From Hypericum androsaemum (lineage: Eukaryota > Streptophyta > Magnoliopsida > Malpighiales > Hypericaceae), in contig OZ023199.1 in assembly GCA_963995505.1 (NCBI GenBank), forward strand, positions 2,232,001-2,296,000: a stretch of DNA of 64,000 bases. Direction: 5' to 3'. The stretch's first letter is position 1. Each line of letters begins with the position of its first letter. Position numbers and translations under genes: made by a program. Shown piece after piece: positions 23,390 to 35,576 of this stretch. Below the pieces are notes generated by a model. It worked only from the letters and a program-made list of their open reading frames with translations. It ran no database searches and was not told where the DNA came from.

Positions 23390-23935
23390 AGAAAAAATAT
23401 ATTTTATTATCACGTGGTTTCACTCTTTTTAAGTCTAATATTTTGTAGTTTAGCCTTTTCTTTTTTGGTGACTATAATTTCCTAAATTGACATTTTTGGT
23501 GACAATTTTTTTATATCATAACTAGTCTTCCATGTCAGCGCCACGATATAGTTCTCTCTCCTATGTGACACTGGCATGGCAAACTAAAAATTCAATTTAT
23601 ATAAAATTCTCTAACCTAATTTTTTTATATGAGATATTTTGGTTTCAATTTGGGGATTTGGGATTTTAATGCTGCAAAATGTCAACCATGCATTTTATTT
23701 TGACACGTTATCGCCACCTAGATGAGAGAAATACGATGTGACAGTTATGTGGAAATGTCATATGAAATAAACTAACACTGGTTGAAAAATTATCACCAAA
23801 AGTATCACTTTATGAAACATCCGTCACCAAAAGCGTCAATTTAAAAAACCACAATCACCATACAAGACAAAGTCAAACCACATGGTACTAAGTTAAAAAC
23901 GTGTGAAACCACATAGTACTAAAATGGACCTTTCT
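23390..23935. mobile_element. Mutator-like MITE upstream of the ASPM gene
   Basis: A 546-bp element with long imperfect terminal inverted repeats. The left end AGAAAAAATATATTTTATTA leads into CACGTGGTTTCAC; the right end read on minus gives AGAAAGGTCCATTTTAGTAC, then TATGTGGTTTCAC. The similarity extends for well over 100 bases, with a shared GGTGAC spacer motif. Exact 10-bp target duplications ATTAAATATT flank it (23380-23389, 23936-23945). TSD length and long TIRs point to the Mutator superfamily. No transposase is encoded. Confidence 0.8.
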
Positions 23936-23945
23936 ATTAAATATT

Positions 23946-26395
23946 TATATGATTGTTACTTTTATTCAGTGATCTTATTATGAATCTGGATTAATTAAGT
24001 TAGTTATTATCTCTATCAGGTGATATCCACCAAAAAAAAGTGTGCAATTTTCTATGATTAGTTAGCATATTTTATAAATTTTATCGAATTTTTTGGTAAA
24101 CCATTTTGTAAGTTGCGCTTTTGATTGTTCCTGGCCATGTCCAAATTTTACTTTGGGATACTTCATTCTAATATAGTGTAATTTAATACCTTTTTGTCTT
24201 AGTCTAGTAGTTTTTTTAAAAGGTAAGTTTTATTTAACAATATTAATATATACATCCTAGTAGGTGATCCTCCATCTAAATACAAATTCTCCGATAGAAG
24301 GGAGGACCTTTGAAGATTAAATTTGCAATAAACAAATGTCAATTGCAAAATCAATCTCACCAGGTGATCCTTAACAACCCCACATACATCATCAAGCCCC
24401 CTGGCCTAAACAAACGATTGTAGATATAGTAGAAGGTTTTGATTGCCAATTTCCGTAGAGCAATTAGACCAATGAATCCACTTAGTCTAATACTTTGTAA
24501 ATGTTAATTTTCTACCTCCTCGAATTTGATTAGTTAGTTGAATGGGTATTTGGATAAGAATGTGAGCATGCCCAACTAACTAATTTTAATGAAAGTGATG
24601 TTACTTCTGATAGTCCGCTGCGGAACTTGATTATCCGAGCGAAGGGATTTCTTGCCCGAGATTGAGAGATATAAATACAGTACACGTGGAGAGAAGAAAA
24701 TCGTGTGGCTGATGTCCTGTCCAAACATGCTCTTAAATATAAACTTTTTGTTTAATTCTCCGCTACCTATTTATTTTGATATATATTTAGATGACATTAT
24801 AGGGATTAGTTTGATTTGTTGTATTCGTTCTTATATTCTAATATGTAATTAATAAAGATTGATGAGCTCATTGTCCCTCGCCCTTTAAAAAAACTAACTA
24901 GTTTTGTCGATAACCCAGATATAAACTTCGTAATTGATGTAGTGTTCATTCGGCGCAAGCACAACAATTGTAATTAAATTGTGTGGGAAAGCATCTTTCT
25001 TAAGTGATTTGGAAGATTCTGCTCCTTCAGCGACAAAAGAAATAAAACACGATGAGAGAGAGAAAAACATGTAGGCTTTCTTAAAAAAAGAGAGAAAAAC
25101 ATGTAGGGAGGAGATTCAGATCCACGGTTGAATGAGAATTAAAAATATTTTAAAGTATAATTTAATCAAATTTCGATCTCTATGATATATTTGATTGTTA
25201 TTTAGGACAGATGGGGCTGCTACCTTATACAATATTAAAATATTCATATTCAATTCATAAACAAAATCTGACATTCTTGTAAACCAAAATTTGAACAATC
25301 AGTAATCGAGGGAATTTCAGTTTCGCAAAATAATTATCGCTGCGGTGTTCTTCCTCCGTTTACAAGGGAAAAAAAGCTTGCCGGGGAAGAATTAATTCCT
25401 TCCTATTAAAATATGAATTGTCATTTGAATTAAACTACATCGACCCTTTCTGACGTTGACCTCCTAACATTTTTTTTTGCTTGAAAGGAACATCTTAACA
25501 TATCTCACTTATGTCATCGAAGATGATTCATTTAATAAGTTAAAAGATTGTTTTACTTGAGTTGTTTTATTTCAATTAGCATATTAATTTAAACACCTTT
25601 TATTTCAATTAGCATATTAATTTAAACACTTTCTCTATTGAGAACGGAAATTTTTACAGTTTTTTCATATTTCTGACTTGATATATATAATAATTAAATT
25701 TTTATCGAATTGATAATTTTATGTTGAGAATCCATTTTCTCTCTCATAATTTTATTTAAAAATTAAATTTTCAAATATTACTATTACATATAAAATATTA
25801 CGTATAAGATGATCACAAAAAAATTAATAACGTTAAACATTTGTTTAGAGATTGCCGCCTTGTGACCTTGTCGTTACTAAAATGTCAAAAACACTACATC
25901 CAAATAATCGTAATCGATAGAACGATAAGATTTTAGCATAAAACAGATTTAGCGAATAAACTTTGATAATCGGACGAACATAACCCAACAGTGACCAGCT
26001 AGGCAATAACAATGTTATCCTCCTTCGTAATCAAGATCCAGTGATAAACAATGAAAATTTAAAATTTTAAGCACGGATATTATTGAATGAGTATTTATTG
26101 CATAATGGTTCCAAGATAAAGATTATTTGGCCAAGTACTTTAAAAAAAAAAAATCTAAACACACGTAAGAGGCAATAAAAGACTAATAGTCTAATTCAAT
26201 TGAAACTAAAAGCATCCAATTGTTAACGAAAAGGACTTGATTCTTGCCATAAAAAGTTAAGTGTTCGATTGTTGCAAGAAAAAATTAAAAGCCTTAGTCT
26301 GTCCAAAAACATAAACAAGTTGAAGCCACGCTATAAGTAACTCCTATTTCTCTCTTCATCTAAAAAAAAAGACCAAATTGAACTTTGCAATAACA
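23946..26395. other. Spacer and promoter of P450 copy A, with a LINE-type RNase H relic
   Basis: AT-rich. Near 24637-24730 (+) the sequence reads, with stops, as a decayed RNase H-like segment ending WREENRVADVLSKHAL, a pattern typical of plant LINE-associated RNase H domains; it is followed about 150 bases later by a LINE-like 3' end. From about 25330 to the P450 ATG the sequence is homologous to 34195-35303 and 37000-38180, i.e. it is the P450 promoter. Confidence 0.5.
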
Positions 26396-29300
26396 ATGGA
26401 TCCAACCTTAGCTCTCCTCTCATTGCTAATAACTTTCCTCGTACCTCTCTATGTCCTCCTCCTGAATAAGAAGAGAGCCTCAAAGAGGCTTCCCCCCGGT
26501 GACATGGGCTTGCCGATCCTAGGCCAGACCCTGAGCTTCCTCCGGGCGATGAGACACAACACGGCCGAGAAATGGCTCCGCGACAGGGTCAACAGGTACG
26601 GGGACGTGTCGAAATTGAACATCATCGGGACCCCGACGGTGTTTCTCCATGGTCAGGCAGCCAACAAGTTTGTGTACACTTGTGATGACACGATATTGGC
26701 CAACCAGCAACCTGCCTCCATTAGGAGGCTGATGGGGAATAGGAACTTATTGGAGCTGAGTGGAAGCGAGCATAAGAGAGTTAGAGGTGCTCTTACTTCG
26801 TTCCTCAAGCCTGAGGCGTTGAAGCAGCATGTTGGGGTCGTGGATGAGGAGATTAGAGATCATCTGAAACTTCATTGGCACGGCAAGGACAAGGTTCCGG
26901 TGAGTGATTTGAGTGGATTAATACTTGAATCAGAGTATTTGGGTTTTTTCTATAGAAATCCTACATCTTAAGTTCTTTTGCAATGATATTTACCAAAATT
27001 TTATCCTAATATCTTGAGTCAGAAATAGAGACTAACTGATATTAATGCAGTTCTATTTGTAGCCACACATGACACTCGTTTTGTGGCATACTACTAGCAC
27101 GTGATATGTTAACAACCAGAATTTATAGAACATACATAGCCCTCTGTATCATTGTTTTGAAAACTACTCACACTCATACCTGGTCATTTTTATACAAAAC
27201 CTGAAAGACGGTTGATCATTCGGTTCAATGAGTTAGACCAGTCGGTCAAGTTCAAACTGCTCAATTTATTTTGGACAAAATAGCCGTAGGTCTCTGTTAG
27301 TTGGATAAATTGATTAACAATAACAGTTTAGTATTGATAAATTCCTCATCTTTGCTAAATCAATTGATAAGTCCCTGAACCTATTTTCTGGTCACTTTTC
27401 TGACGAGATATTTTTCATAGTGACAAAAGTACCCCTAAGCCTACCAAAATTAAAAAAAATACCCTTAGACTTAAAGACCTTGTGAACTTAATATCCCTTG
27501 AGAAAAGAATTTGTAAAACCCTAAAAGAAAATGAAAAGACAACGCAAGGAAGAAGCCTACAAAGAAGAAGGTTTAGGGCAACACTTTTGATAAGAAGAAG
27601 GGGATCAAGTAATTTGGATACCGAGCTTTTCTAATCAACTACGGTTCAGGGCGTTTCTCTAAAGGAGGAGGAGATTTGTGTTTCTAAATCTTTAATTTTT
27701 CTACAAGAGTGATGATGAAACAGAACAAAACAAAAACCTAGGGGTGTCTTATAATGAAAGGGGAGGGATTGATATTTTAAAAAGATGATGAAGCGTGAAA
27801 TTGGAGGATTTTAAAATAAAAGAACAATTTTTTTAAAATTTTTGGTAAACTTGGGGGCGTTTTTGTCACTAAGAAAAATATCTCACTAGAAAAGTGGCTA
27901 GAAAATGAGTTCAGAGATTTATCAATTAATTTTGCAAATATGAGAGACCTATCAATGCTAGAGTATCTTTATTAATCAATTTATCCAAACTACAAGGACC
28001 TATGGTTGTTTTTCTCTTTTTTTTAAATTGTTATATTTAAAGTGATTAAATTAGAATTTTTTGATATTTGTAAATGTTAAACTTTATGATAAAATTTGAA
28101 AATATTAGAACCATTTTATATTTTAATACTAAACATAATTAATAATAGAATATTTTTATAACAAATCTATGGTCTGACCAGAAAAAGGAGAAAATGGTTC
28201 ACTTCCCAACCAATTTAAAATGTTAAATGAGATTCTACTGGATATAAAAATTCTAACAATTTTGACTCATACAGGCTATGCCGCTGATGAAAACACTCAC
28301 ATTCAGTGTTATGAGCTCACTAATCATTGGACTAGAACAAGGGAAGCAAAGGGACACACTGGTCAAGCTATTCCAGGACTTGATGGAAGGGATGCTAGCA
28401 ATACCAATCAATCTCCCCTTCACAAGATTCAACAATGCCCTAGGAGTGCATACCAAGGTTAGAAGATCAATTATGTGTCTCATACATCAAAGGAGGAAGC
28501 TGTTGGAAGCTGGCCAAAATCCTAAGAAAGATCTAATTTCTAGCTTGATTGTCCTGAGAGACGAGGACACCTCGGAGACCTTGTCCGATGAGGAAATCGT
28601 GGATAATGTGATCCTTGTAATGATCGCCGGCCATGACACTTCGTCCATTCTTCTTTCTTTCTTGATTAGGGTTTTAGCCAAGGAGCCGTCTGTTCATGCC
28701 GCTGTTCTTCAAGGTACGTCCACTTTTTAGACATTTCATGTAGTGGAGACATGAGTGCATTGTTTTAGCTTGATAAAGAAGTTTCGAGTTCGAGTCATTC
28801 AAAATGGAGTAATGTTAAATACTTGAGAAAACTTTGCCACTCTCGATTCTTCAAAACACAATCGTATTAAGTACTTGATAAAACTTTGCCACATTTCAAA
28901 AGTTTCATCCGGAAGATCCATTAAATTTCTGGATAGAGGGTGGTATAAAAAATAGAATGGACCACACACGACCAAGAGTAAATTTTTAGGTCATTTAACT
29001 ACAAATACCAAAATGAAAACTTGGTATATTAGAGTGCAATCTAATCCCTTAGAATTATATTTGAAAGCTTTAATTTAATTAGAATTGATGACGATAGAAA
29101 AAGATCATCGGTGCAGAGCAAGAGGGGATAGCAGCGAGCAAGGGCCCCGGAGAGATTCTAACATGGGAAGATTTAGGCAAAATGAAATACACATGGAGAG
29201 TGGCCATGGAGTGCCTAAGGATGAACCCACCTGTCTTTTGTTCCTTTAGGACGGTTCTGAAAGACTTCGAATATGAGGGCTACCTTATTCCCAAAGGATG

Positions 29301-30284
29301 GCAGGTAATGTATATTTATACTCTTCAAATTGCATACATACAAGTAATAACTAGATCAAGTTTTAGCATTCGAGTTCTATTCCCCACAATATTTGGTTAG
29401 TGTTGGAGTATGAATCTACTAGACTACATTTAGTAATTGATATGAAGATTTTAATATGATATTACATTTTTAAAAAAAGTTATGGTCTGACCGATAGTTT
29501 AACCAATTGGATCACGACGTTGGTACCAAATCATTTTTATGTAAATTCAGACAGTGGTTGGACATGTGGTCGATCCAGTTAACCACCAATTCAACCAGTT
29601 AGATCAGCTAGTTCACTCGATTAGATCGGTTGGTCAAGACAAAACTACCAAAATCTATTTGTCTCAAAATAACATATTTTTTAGTTTTGTTAGATTAAAA
29701 ATAAATAAATTAAGAATTTGATATTTGTAAATGATGAACTTTGCAAAAAAAAAAAATAGAGAACATTTAGAATTATTTGGCATTTTAAAACTAAATATAA
29801 GATTTTTGTAAAAAATCTCTAAACATATGTGCGTTTCAATCATTTAGACCAATCACACTAGAAAATGGAGAAAATCCGAGTCACTGCCTGGTCTATTTTT
29901 AAAAACATTAGTACTTACTAGCTTGCACTCTACCAATAAACATCATTAATCACTAATATTGATGTAGTGTTGATGGTCCAGGTAATGTGGGCCTCATTCA
30001 TGACCCATATGGACGAAAATCTATTCCCGGACCCAACGAAGATGGACCCAACAAGATCCCAGAAGCAGGCCTCAAGCCCACCATATAGCTTCATGGGCTT
30101 CGGAGGTGGGCCCAGGATGTGCCCAGGCTACGAATTCGCCAAGATGGAAACTCTCTCTACGATCCATTACCTGGTGACCCGTTTTACGTGGAAACTTGGA
30201 AGCCCTGACCTCGACTTCTGTAGAGATCCCATGCCCATGTTTAAGGATGGGCTTGAGATTCTAATCCACCCAACCATCTCCTAA
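26396..30284 (+). CDS. Cytochrome P450, CYP85 clan (copy A, intact)
   Basis: Exons 26396-26899, 28275-28713, 29117-29304 and 29982-30284, with GT-AG borders and matching phases, give 477 aa. There is an N-terminal membrane anchor (about 4-24) and a proline hinge RLPPGDMGLPILG. The I-helix AGHDTS (286-291) has its acid and Thr, and the K-helix ExxR is at 346-349 (ECLR). The heme loop FGGGPRMCPG has Cys424. It is thus an apparently functional ER-bound monooxygenase. Sequence style (RLPPG, LxSLI, ETLSDEEIVDNV) places it in the CYP85 clan, near the CYP716/718/728 group whose members oxidise terpenoids and hormones; substrate unknown. It is head to tail with kinase C (-), and its promoter has two homologous copies in the window. 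Start at 26396 because it is the first ATG; upstream frame codons have none. Confidence 0.9.
27275..28012. mobile_element. Non-autonomous TIR element in intron 1 of P450 copy A
   Basis: The two ends are imperfect inverted repeats of about 160 bp. The left end reads AATAGCCGTAGGTCTCTG...GGATAAATTGATTAA and the right end, on minus, ACAACCATAGGTCCTTG...GGATAAATTGATTAA. Both carry a GAGATATTTTTC...AGTGACAAAA block further in. The paralogous P450 copy B has the uninterrupted site (about 45110-45135), which proves an insertion. Flanks are T-rich (TTTATTTT / TTTTTTTTA), so the TSD is unclear. Long TIRs suggest a Mutator-like MITE. Confidence 0.7.
28738..28915 (+). mobile_element. SINE remnant in P450 copy A intron 2
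   Basis: It has an A-box-like TAGCTTGATAAAG and a B-box-like GAGTTCGAGTC, followed by a body (TTAAATACTTGAG...CTTTGCCACATTTCAAAAGT) shared with the SINE at 57828-57955. The equivalent intron of copy B (45845-46005) carries the same insertion, so it predates the P450 duplication. Part of the body is duplicated within it. Confidence 0.6.
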
Positions 30285-30766
30285 AGTTGACAATCGATCC
30301 AAAATAATAAAAGTGCAAAATATCTGTTTGTGTAAATTTGCTTTATTAATATATAGTTATATAGTAGTAATAATGGTATTTACAACCGTGTACCCCTATC
30401 CGAGTGGTCCCAACCCCCACCCGAGTGTTGACAGCCCCGTACGAGGCCTCGCTAAAGATCTGCTAGTGTACTTTATGCCGTAACAAAGATATGTGACCAT
30501 GTTTATATGTTTAGGCACTTATTTCCGAAACCTCTGGAGTTACTAAAGCTGCAACAAGGTTAAAATCTTCTTATTTTTGGTCGGGAATAAGTTACATCTT
30601 TACTACAAATATATCTGTCAGTATACCATACGCCGTAAAACAAAATACCAGTGTCAATCCAAACACTGTTGCTAAATATGATGAGGACATGATCATTCTA
30701 AATCCCAACATTAGGAACAACGAGATCCAGATTAATCCCAGAAGTCGCAAGGGAATGCCTTTGTTG
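30285..30766. other. Convergent spacer between P450 A and kinase C
   Basis: Short 3'-to-3' spacer. It should contain both 3' UTRs. An AATAATAAAAGTG stretch just after the P450 stop is a plausible plant polyadenylation signal. No gene seen. Confidence 0.4.
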
Positions 30767-33461
30767 CTAGACTTGGACCATAGAATCTCGAGAGACAATT
30801 GGTAAAACGTCATCTTCGTTCTCCGCCAACTCATGTTGTGTCATGTAAAAGGAACTTGTACCCCAACTTGTGCTGGTAATTCCAGTTGACGAGTCTTCCA
30901 TATTCATTGCTAAGAACGATGGAGCAAAGGACGGTTTTGGAGGCAATTGGAGAGCATCGAGTCCTCCCTGAAGCATCTCTATAACTTTGTGCATTGAAGG
31001 ACGATCAACTGGGCTCAATTGCACACACCAAAGTCCAACCACCATCATTTTCTTCCTTGTCTCTTTCTCTACCTCAGTGGTGTCCTCTAGCCAAATGTCT
31101 TTCCCCTGGCTAAATTGGTCGTGCACCCAAGATGGCAAGAATATCTGGTTAGAATTCTCAGCTAGTAAACAAGAATCTCTCTTCCTTGTTGCCATTTCCA
31201 TCAACATCCTTCCAAAACTATACACGTCAGCTTTATAGGATATGCCTCCAATACTTCTGTAGAAAAATTCAGGAGCCATGTAACCTATTGTTCCTTTAAT
31301 GGCCGTGAGAGATACAATGCTCTTATTTGTTGGATACAATTTTGCCAAGCCAAAATCTGCTACTTTGGGCACGAAATTGTCATCAAGAAGAATGTTATGA
31401 GGTTTGATATCAAAATGCAAGATTTGCATGTCACAACCTTGATGTAGATACTCGATGCCACGAGCCACTCCCAAAGCAATCTCATACATTTTATCATCAC
31501 TTATAGTTGGTGTATAAGTGGTGAGACCTCTCTCTTGAGACAATATGTACTTGTCAAGCGACCCATTAGGCATGAACGGATAAACAAGGGCACGTTTTGA
31601 TCCTTCTGCGCAGAATCCAATCAAGCGCACCACGTTAAAATGGTGGACTCTTCCAATGGTGGCAACCTCATTGATGAAATCCTTACCATCAGCATCCACC
31701 TTCCCTAGCATCTTGACAGCTGCAAGGTTACCACTACGAAGTTTTCCCTTGTATACACAACCATAGCCTCCTTCCCCAAGTTTCTCTCGAAAACCCTTAG
31801 TAATCTTCTTAATATCAGCGTACGAGTACCTCACTGGCATTAGCTGATCATAAGTGTTCTCCAAAAAATATTCAATATTGTCGTAGATGGAAAGATGTCG
31901 TCTTCTCCATTTGTACACCAAAAGAACCATAAAAAATGGAACACCGATCAACAACAAAATTGCACGGAGAAGCACTGCAATAATTTGAAAATCGAAAGGA
32001 GGATTTCTGGTTACAATAATACGTCACCACAAAAGAACACGCTTTAAGCTTAAGCAGAGAAGTTATTACCATATAGAGCAAATACATAGGGAAGCAGAGC
32101 CGCCGTTAAAAGAAAATGATCTGCAACAGGACAAAACAATTAGCTCTGGAGCAAGAATCTGCAACACAAATAGAAATCCGCAATCTTGCCAGCATGTCCA
32201 ATTTCTGTTCTAGTAAGTCGAAATGCTCTATCCGGCCATTGTAATGGTGAAAATTACTATGCGTAATAGAACCTTGAGCTTAGACTAGACATTGTAATGG
32301 TGAAAATTTGAGGAAAAGAAGAATATGAAAAAAAGATGTTGCATACTCGAATCGTAGGTGCGTGCTTCGGGATCCCCTGCATTGCATGTAAGAAGAAAAT
32401 ATAAAGATGGTGCTTCATTTGATTGTGTTGAAGGCAAGGAAAAGAATATCAAGTGGATAGATTCTTACAGTTGAGCCTCATCATTCTAAGAAGACGATGG
32501 AGTGGAGAGTCCCAGAGTTTAACCAGGAACCTGTCTAGGGAACCTAACACCAAGAGAAAATAAATGAACCGATAACACATATTCAATTTTTCCAATTACC
32601 GAGTTACATTCCTCCAAAGTTAAAAGAAAAATTACTTGTTTCGTCCCCCGGTATATATAATTCGACGGTGTTGTTCATAACTTTGAAATGAACTCTGCAC
32701 GGATTGGCACGAGGAAGATCGCGGGAGCAAAGCCAATCGTGCCAGGAGACCTCGAACCCGTACGACCAGCTTTCATGAACATCGTCAAAAGATACATTTC
32801 GTGTGCTTGTATTGGGTGCCATGGCCGTGGCAAGAATCAGCTCCACACGGCAAGAATGCACTAGATCATATGCTTGTACGTTATCATGATATTCAACATC
32901 TGCATACCAATTGTACGATTCATCGGATTCGTGACCACTGCAGATAGGGCCATCCACATAATTACTCCAGGGGTAACCTGCTTCCCTGCTGATGTTGAAT
33001 GGACTCGGGCAGCTTATAATAACTATGATTTGTGCAGGCAAGGTCAAGGAAGTATCATGACTTTCTTCCACAACAGAATCATAAACCAAAACATTGCCTC
33101 TCGGTCCTACAGCATACGGGTCCAAAGCGTGAGAATGGTTGCAGAAGAAGGTGTTGGTGTTGGGTAGTGGGACTAATGAGGCGTCGGACATGCGGATGGT
33201 GAAGTTGGTGTAATCGATGGATCGCACGTAGTACCTCTCAGACATGTTATAGAACATGGGAACATTGTGGTCGCAGGTGATCTCGAAGTGGTAGTCGCCG
33301 CAGGTGATGGGGTCTGTGGTTAGTCGGAAAGGGTAGCTGATGTTGCGGATGTCGCCGCAGGAAGAGGCAATACAGAGATCACCAAGTGAATTAGTACATT
33401 TTGGAATTACTATTTGTAATAGTAGCAGCATGAACGGGAAGGTAATTGACAGCTTATCCAT
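30767..33461 (-). CDS. LRK10-like receptor kinase C (rust-resistance kinase Lr10 type)
   Basis: Four minus-strand exons: 33461-32636, 32376-32347 (30 nt), 32120-32070 (51 nt) and 31974-30767; all phase 1 junctions fit, giving 704 aa. Signal peptide about 1-25. The GUB_WAK-type ectodomain has the paired-Cys galacturonan-binding-like start [19 protein letters not shown] and a C-terminal WAK-associated part. Exon 3 and the start of exon 4 are hydrophobic (TM about 304-323). The kinase has a Gly loop GEGGYG (about 369-374), VAIK-type Lys390, HFDIKPHN (Asp491, no Arg before Asp, hence non-RD) and DFG at 509-511. Non-RD kinases are typical of immune receptors. The tail is Ser-rich. Head to head with the P450 promoter relic at 34195. 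Confidence 0.92.
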
Positions 33462-34190
33462 GGAATCAGGTAGCTGGTACTACTGGAGGGAAGGTGAAGC
33501 ATTTATTTATTTAGAGCAAGTACAACATGGATCCAAGTCTTAACGGACTGCATACTTCATTAAACAATATTTTCAGACAAAAATACTTACCAAGTAAGTC
33601 TTCATCCTGCGATCTAGAAGACGAGGACATCAACAAATAAATAAAATTGTATGCAACAAAACATCACAATCAATATCGGATTCTTCAACATTTGCAGCGT
33701 ATATAAATTGCGTACCGTTTTGTCATATGTAGAATATATTTGTATCAACGTTTACCTCAATTTTCCAAGTCAAGCGATGCTGGAACTATAATTGGAACCG
33801 GTCTCCAAAACTTTATTGACTTTGACCGAGGTATACTGTTAATCTTCATTAATATGTTAGTATTGACTTTACCAAGCCCGCAAGTCTTAAAAAGAGAGGT
33901 AAGAAAATGACCCGTTGGACTTCAAGAAAACCGATTTATTCTGTGTATATCCGTGCTTCTTTGTTCAATATATATAAATTGGGTAAATTAACACCGCATT
34001 AATACACTACCAAATTCACCTTACACCTAACAAGGGTCCAAGTTTGAGCTGATTGAATTATGGTGACTTCTATAGTAAGACAAAAACACACCTGAGTAGG
34101 TGACCAGTCGTCCGCCTTAAACCATAACGCCACCGGTCTTCCTCTTCTTCTTCTTCCTCCTCCTCCTCTTAGGCACCTTCATTGTCGTGT
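33462..34190 (-). promoter_or_regulatory. Promoter of kinase C, head to head with a P450 promoter
   Basis: Upstream region of kinase C, homologous to 36134-36995 upstream of the kinase fragment D. It contains a pyrimidine tract (CTTCTTCTTCTTCC type, about 34139-34171) at the boundary to the P450-type promoter. Copy D has an extra ~110 bp near 36315-36425. No function shown; the call rests on position and conservation between copies. Confidence 0.5.
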
Positions 34191-35332
34191 GACCTTCATC
34201 GCGTCAGTGTTCTTCCTCCATTTACAAAAGGAAAAAAGCTTGCTAGCGAATAATTAATTTCTTCCTATTGAAAGATGAATTGTTGTTTGAATTAAACTAC
34301 ATCGACCCTTCCTGACGTTGACCTCTTAGCTTTTTTTTTTTGCGTGAAAGGAACAATTATCTCAATTATGTCATCGAAGATGATTCATTTGGTTAGCCAA
34401 AAAGTCGTTTTACTTTGAGTTTTTTTAATTTCAATTAGCATATTAATTTGAACACTTTCTCCCGTGAAATGAAAAAAATTACAATGAGTTTTTCGTTTGT
34501 ATGACCTGATAGACAATTATATGTGAAACTAATTTTTATTGAAAAGTCATTTGTTCAAAATATTACTATTATGAGCGAAATAATGAGCATAAAATTAGTA
34601 ATGTTTAATCGACTATTGAGAGATTGTCGCCTTGTGACCTTGTCGTTACCAAAATGTCAAAAACGCTACATCTAATAATCATAATCGAGAAAACGACAAG
34701 ATTCTAGCATAAAAAATATTTAGCGAATAAACTTTGATAATCGAACAAAGGGAACCCAACAGCGATCAGCTAAGTTGGCAATAAAAATGCTATCCCCGTT
34801 CGTAATCAAGGTCGAGTGAAAAAAATTAAAATTTTATTTTCAAGTATGTATATTATTAAAAGAGTTATTTCTTAAATATAATTCAAGAATATTTTATTCT
34901 AGACACCAAAGGGTAATGTACCAAACAAATTAACAATCAAGCTCTTATGACTATCAATACCTATATCAACAGATAGATGTTTTGAGTTTCAATTTTGAAA
35001 ATACGACATTATTAAAACTTGATATACATAAACTTAACATATTTTATGGTCATTTTGGTTCAAATCTGGAGTTCAGGTCGAACAGAAATTATTCGGCCAA
35101 GTATAACTCCATGTAATTCAGGAAGAAAAAGTATTAAACAAATACCAGAGGCAATAAAAGATTAATTCAACCGAAACCCAAAGCATCCGAGTGTTAACGA
35201 AAAGGACATGACTCTTGCCATAAAAAGTTAGAGAGTTCGATTATGGCAATAAATCACATGGAAAGCCTTAGTTGAAGCTACTATAAATAACCCAAAGCCT
35301 TAGTCGGTGCAGAGCAAGAGGGGATATCAGCG
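34191..35332 (+). pseudogene. Third P450 copy reduced to promoter plus start of exon 3
   Basis: 34191-35303 aligns with the upstream regions of P450 A and B (shared GAATTAAACTACATCGACCC and many other blocks). At the point where the 5' leader and ATG should follow (ACTATAAATAACCCAAAGCCTTAG...), it jumps directly to TCGGTGCAGAGCAAGAGGGG, which is the intron 2/exon 3 junction of the P450 gene; homology ends at 35332. Exons 1-2 and the rest of the gene are gone. This is a deletion relic. Confidence 0.8.
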
Positions 35333-35576
35333 TTATAGGGTAGGCAAATGGGATTCAGGATTTTCGGTATTCGAAATTTCGGAATCGGTATTTCGGGATT
35401 CAGGATTTAATTCGGTATGAATTTTTTAGAAAATTCGGTGAATTTTGATATTCGGTAAAATTTTGGTATATACCGGTATTAAATTATAATTTGCCAACTA
35501 TATAATGAAAATCCCTAATCTAATTAACCTTCCTCCTTCACTTCGTTTCTTCCCTGCCTTGACCTTCGGTCCAGAG
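35333..35576. other. Insert of hAT-like MITE character
   Basis: It begins TAGGGTAGGCAAATGGGATT and is full of TTCGGTAT/ATTCGG motifs, the style of hAT-like MITE ends in plants. It is present neither in the P450 A nor the P450 B promoter. Its right border is not defined. No coding potential. Confidence 0.35.

Noticed and set aside
28786..28800. Possible tRNA gene (GTTCGAGTC B-box)
   Set aside because: No cloverleaf can be formed; the context is a SINE remnant repeated in the paralogous intron.
30592..30834. Hydrophobic minus-strand frame overlapping the end of kinase C
   Set aside because: It overlaps the kinase 3' end in another frame, has no homologue in kinase E and no splice support.
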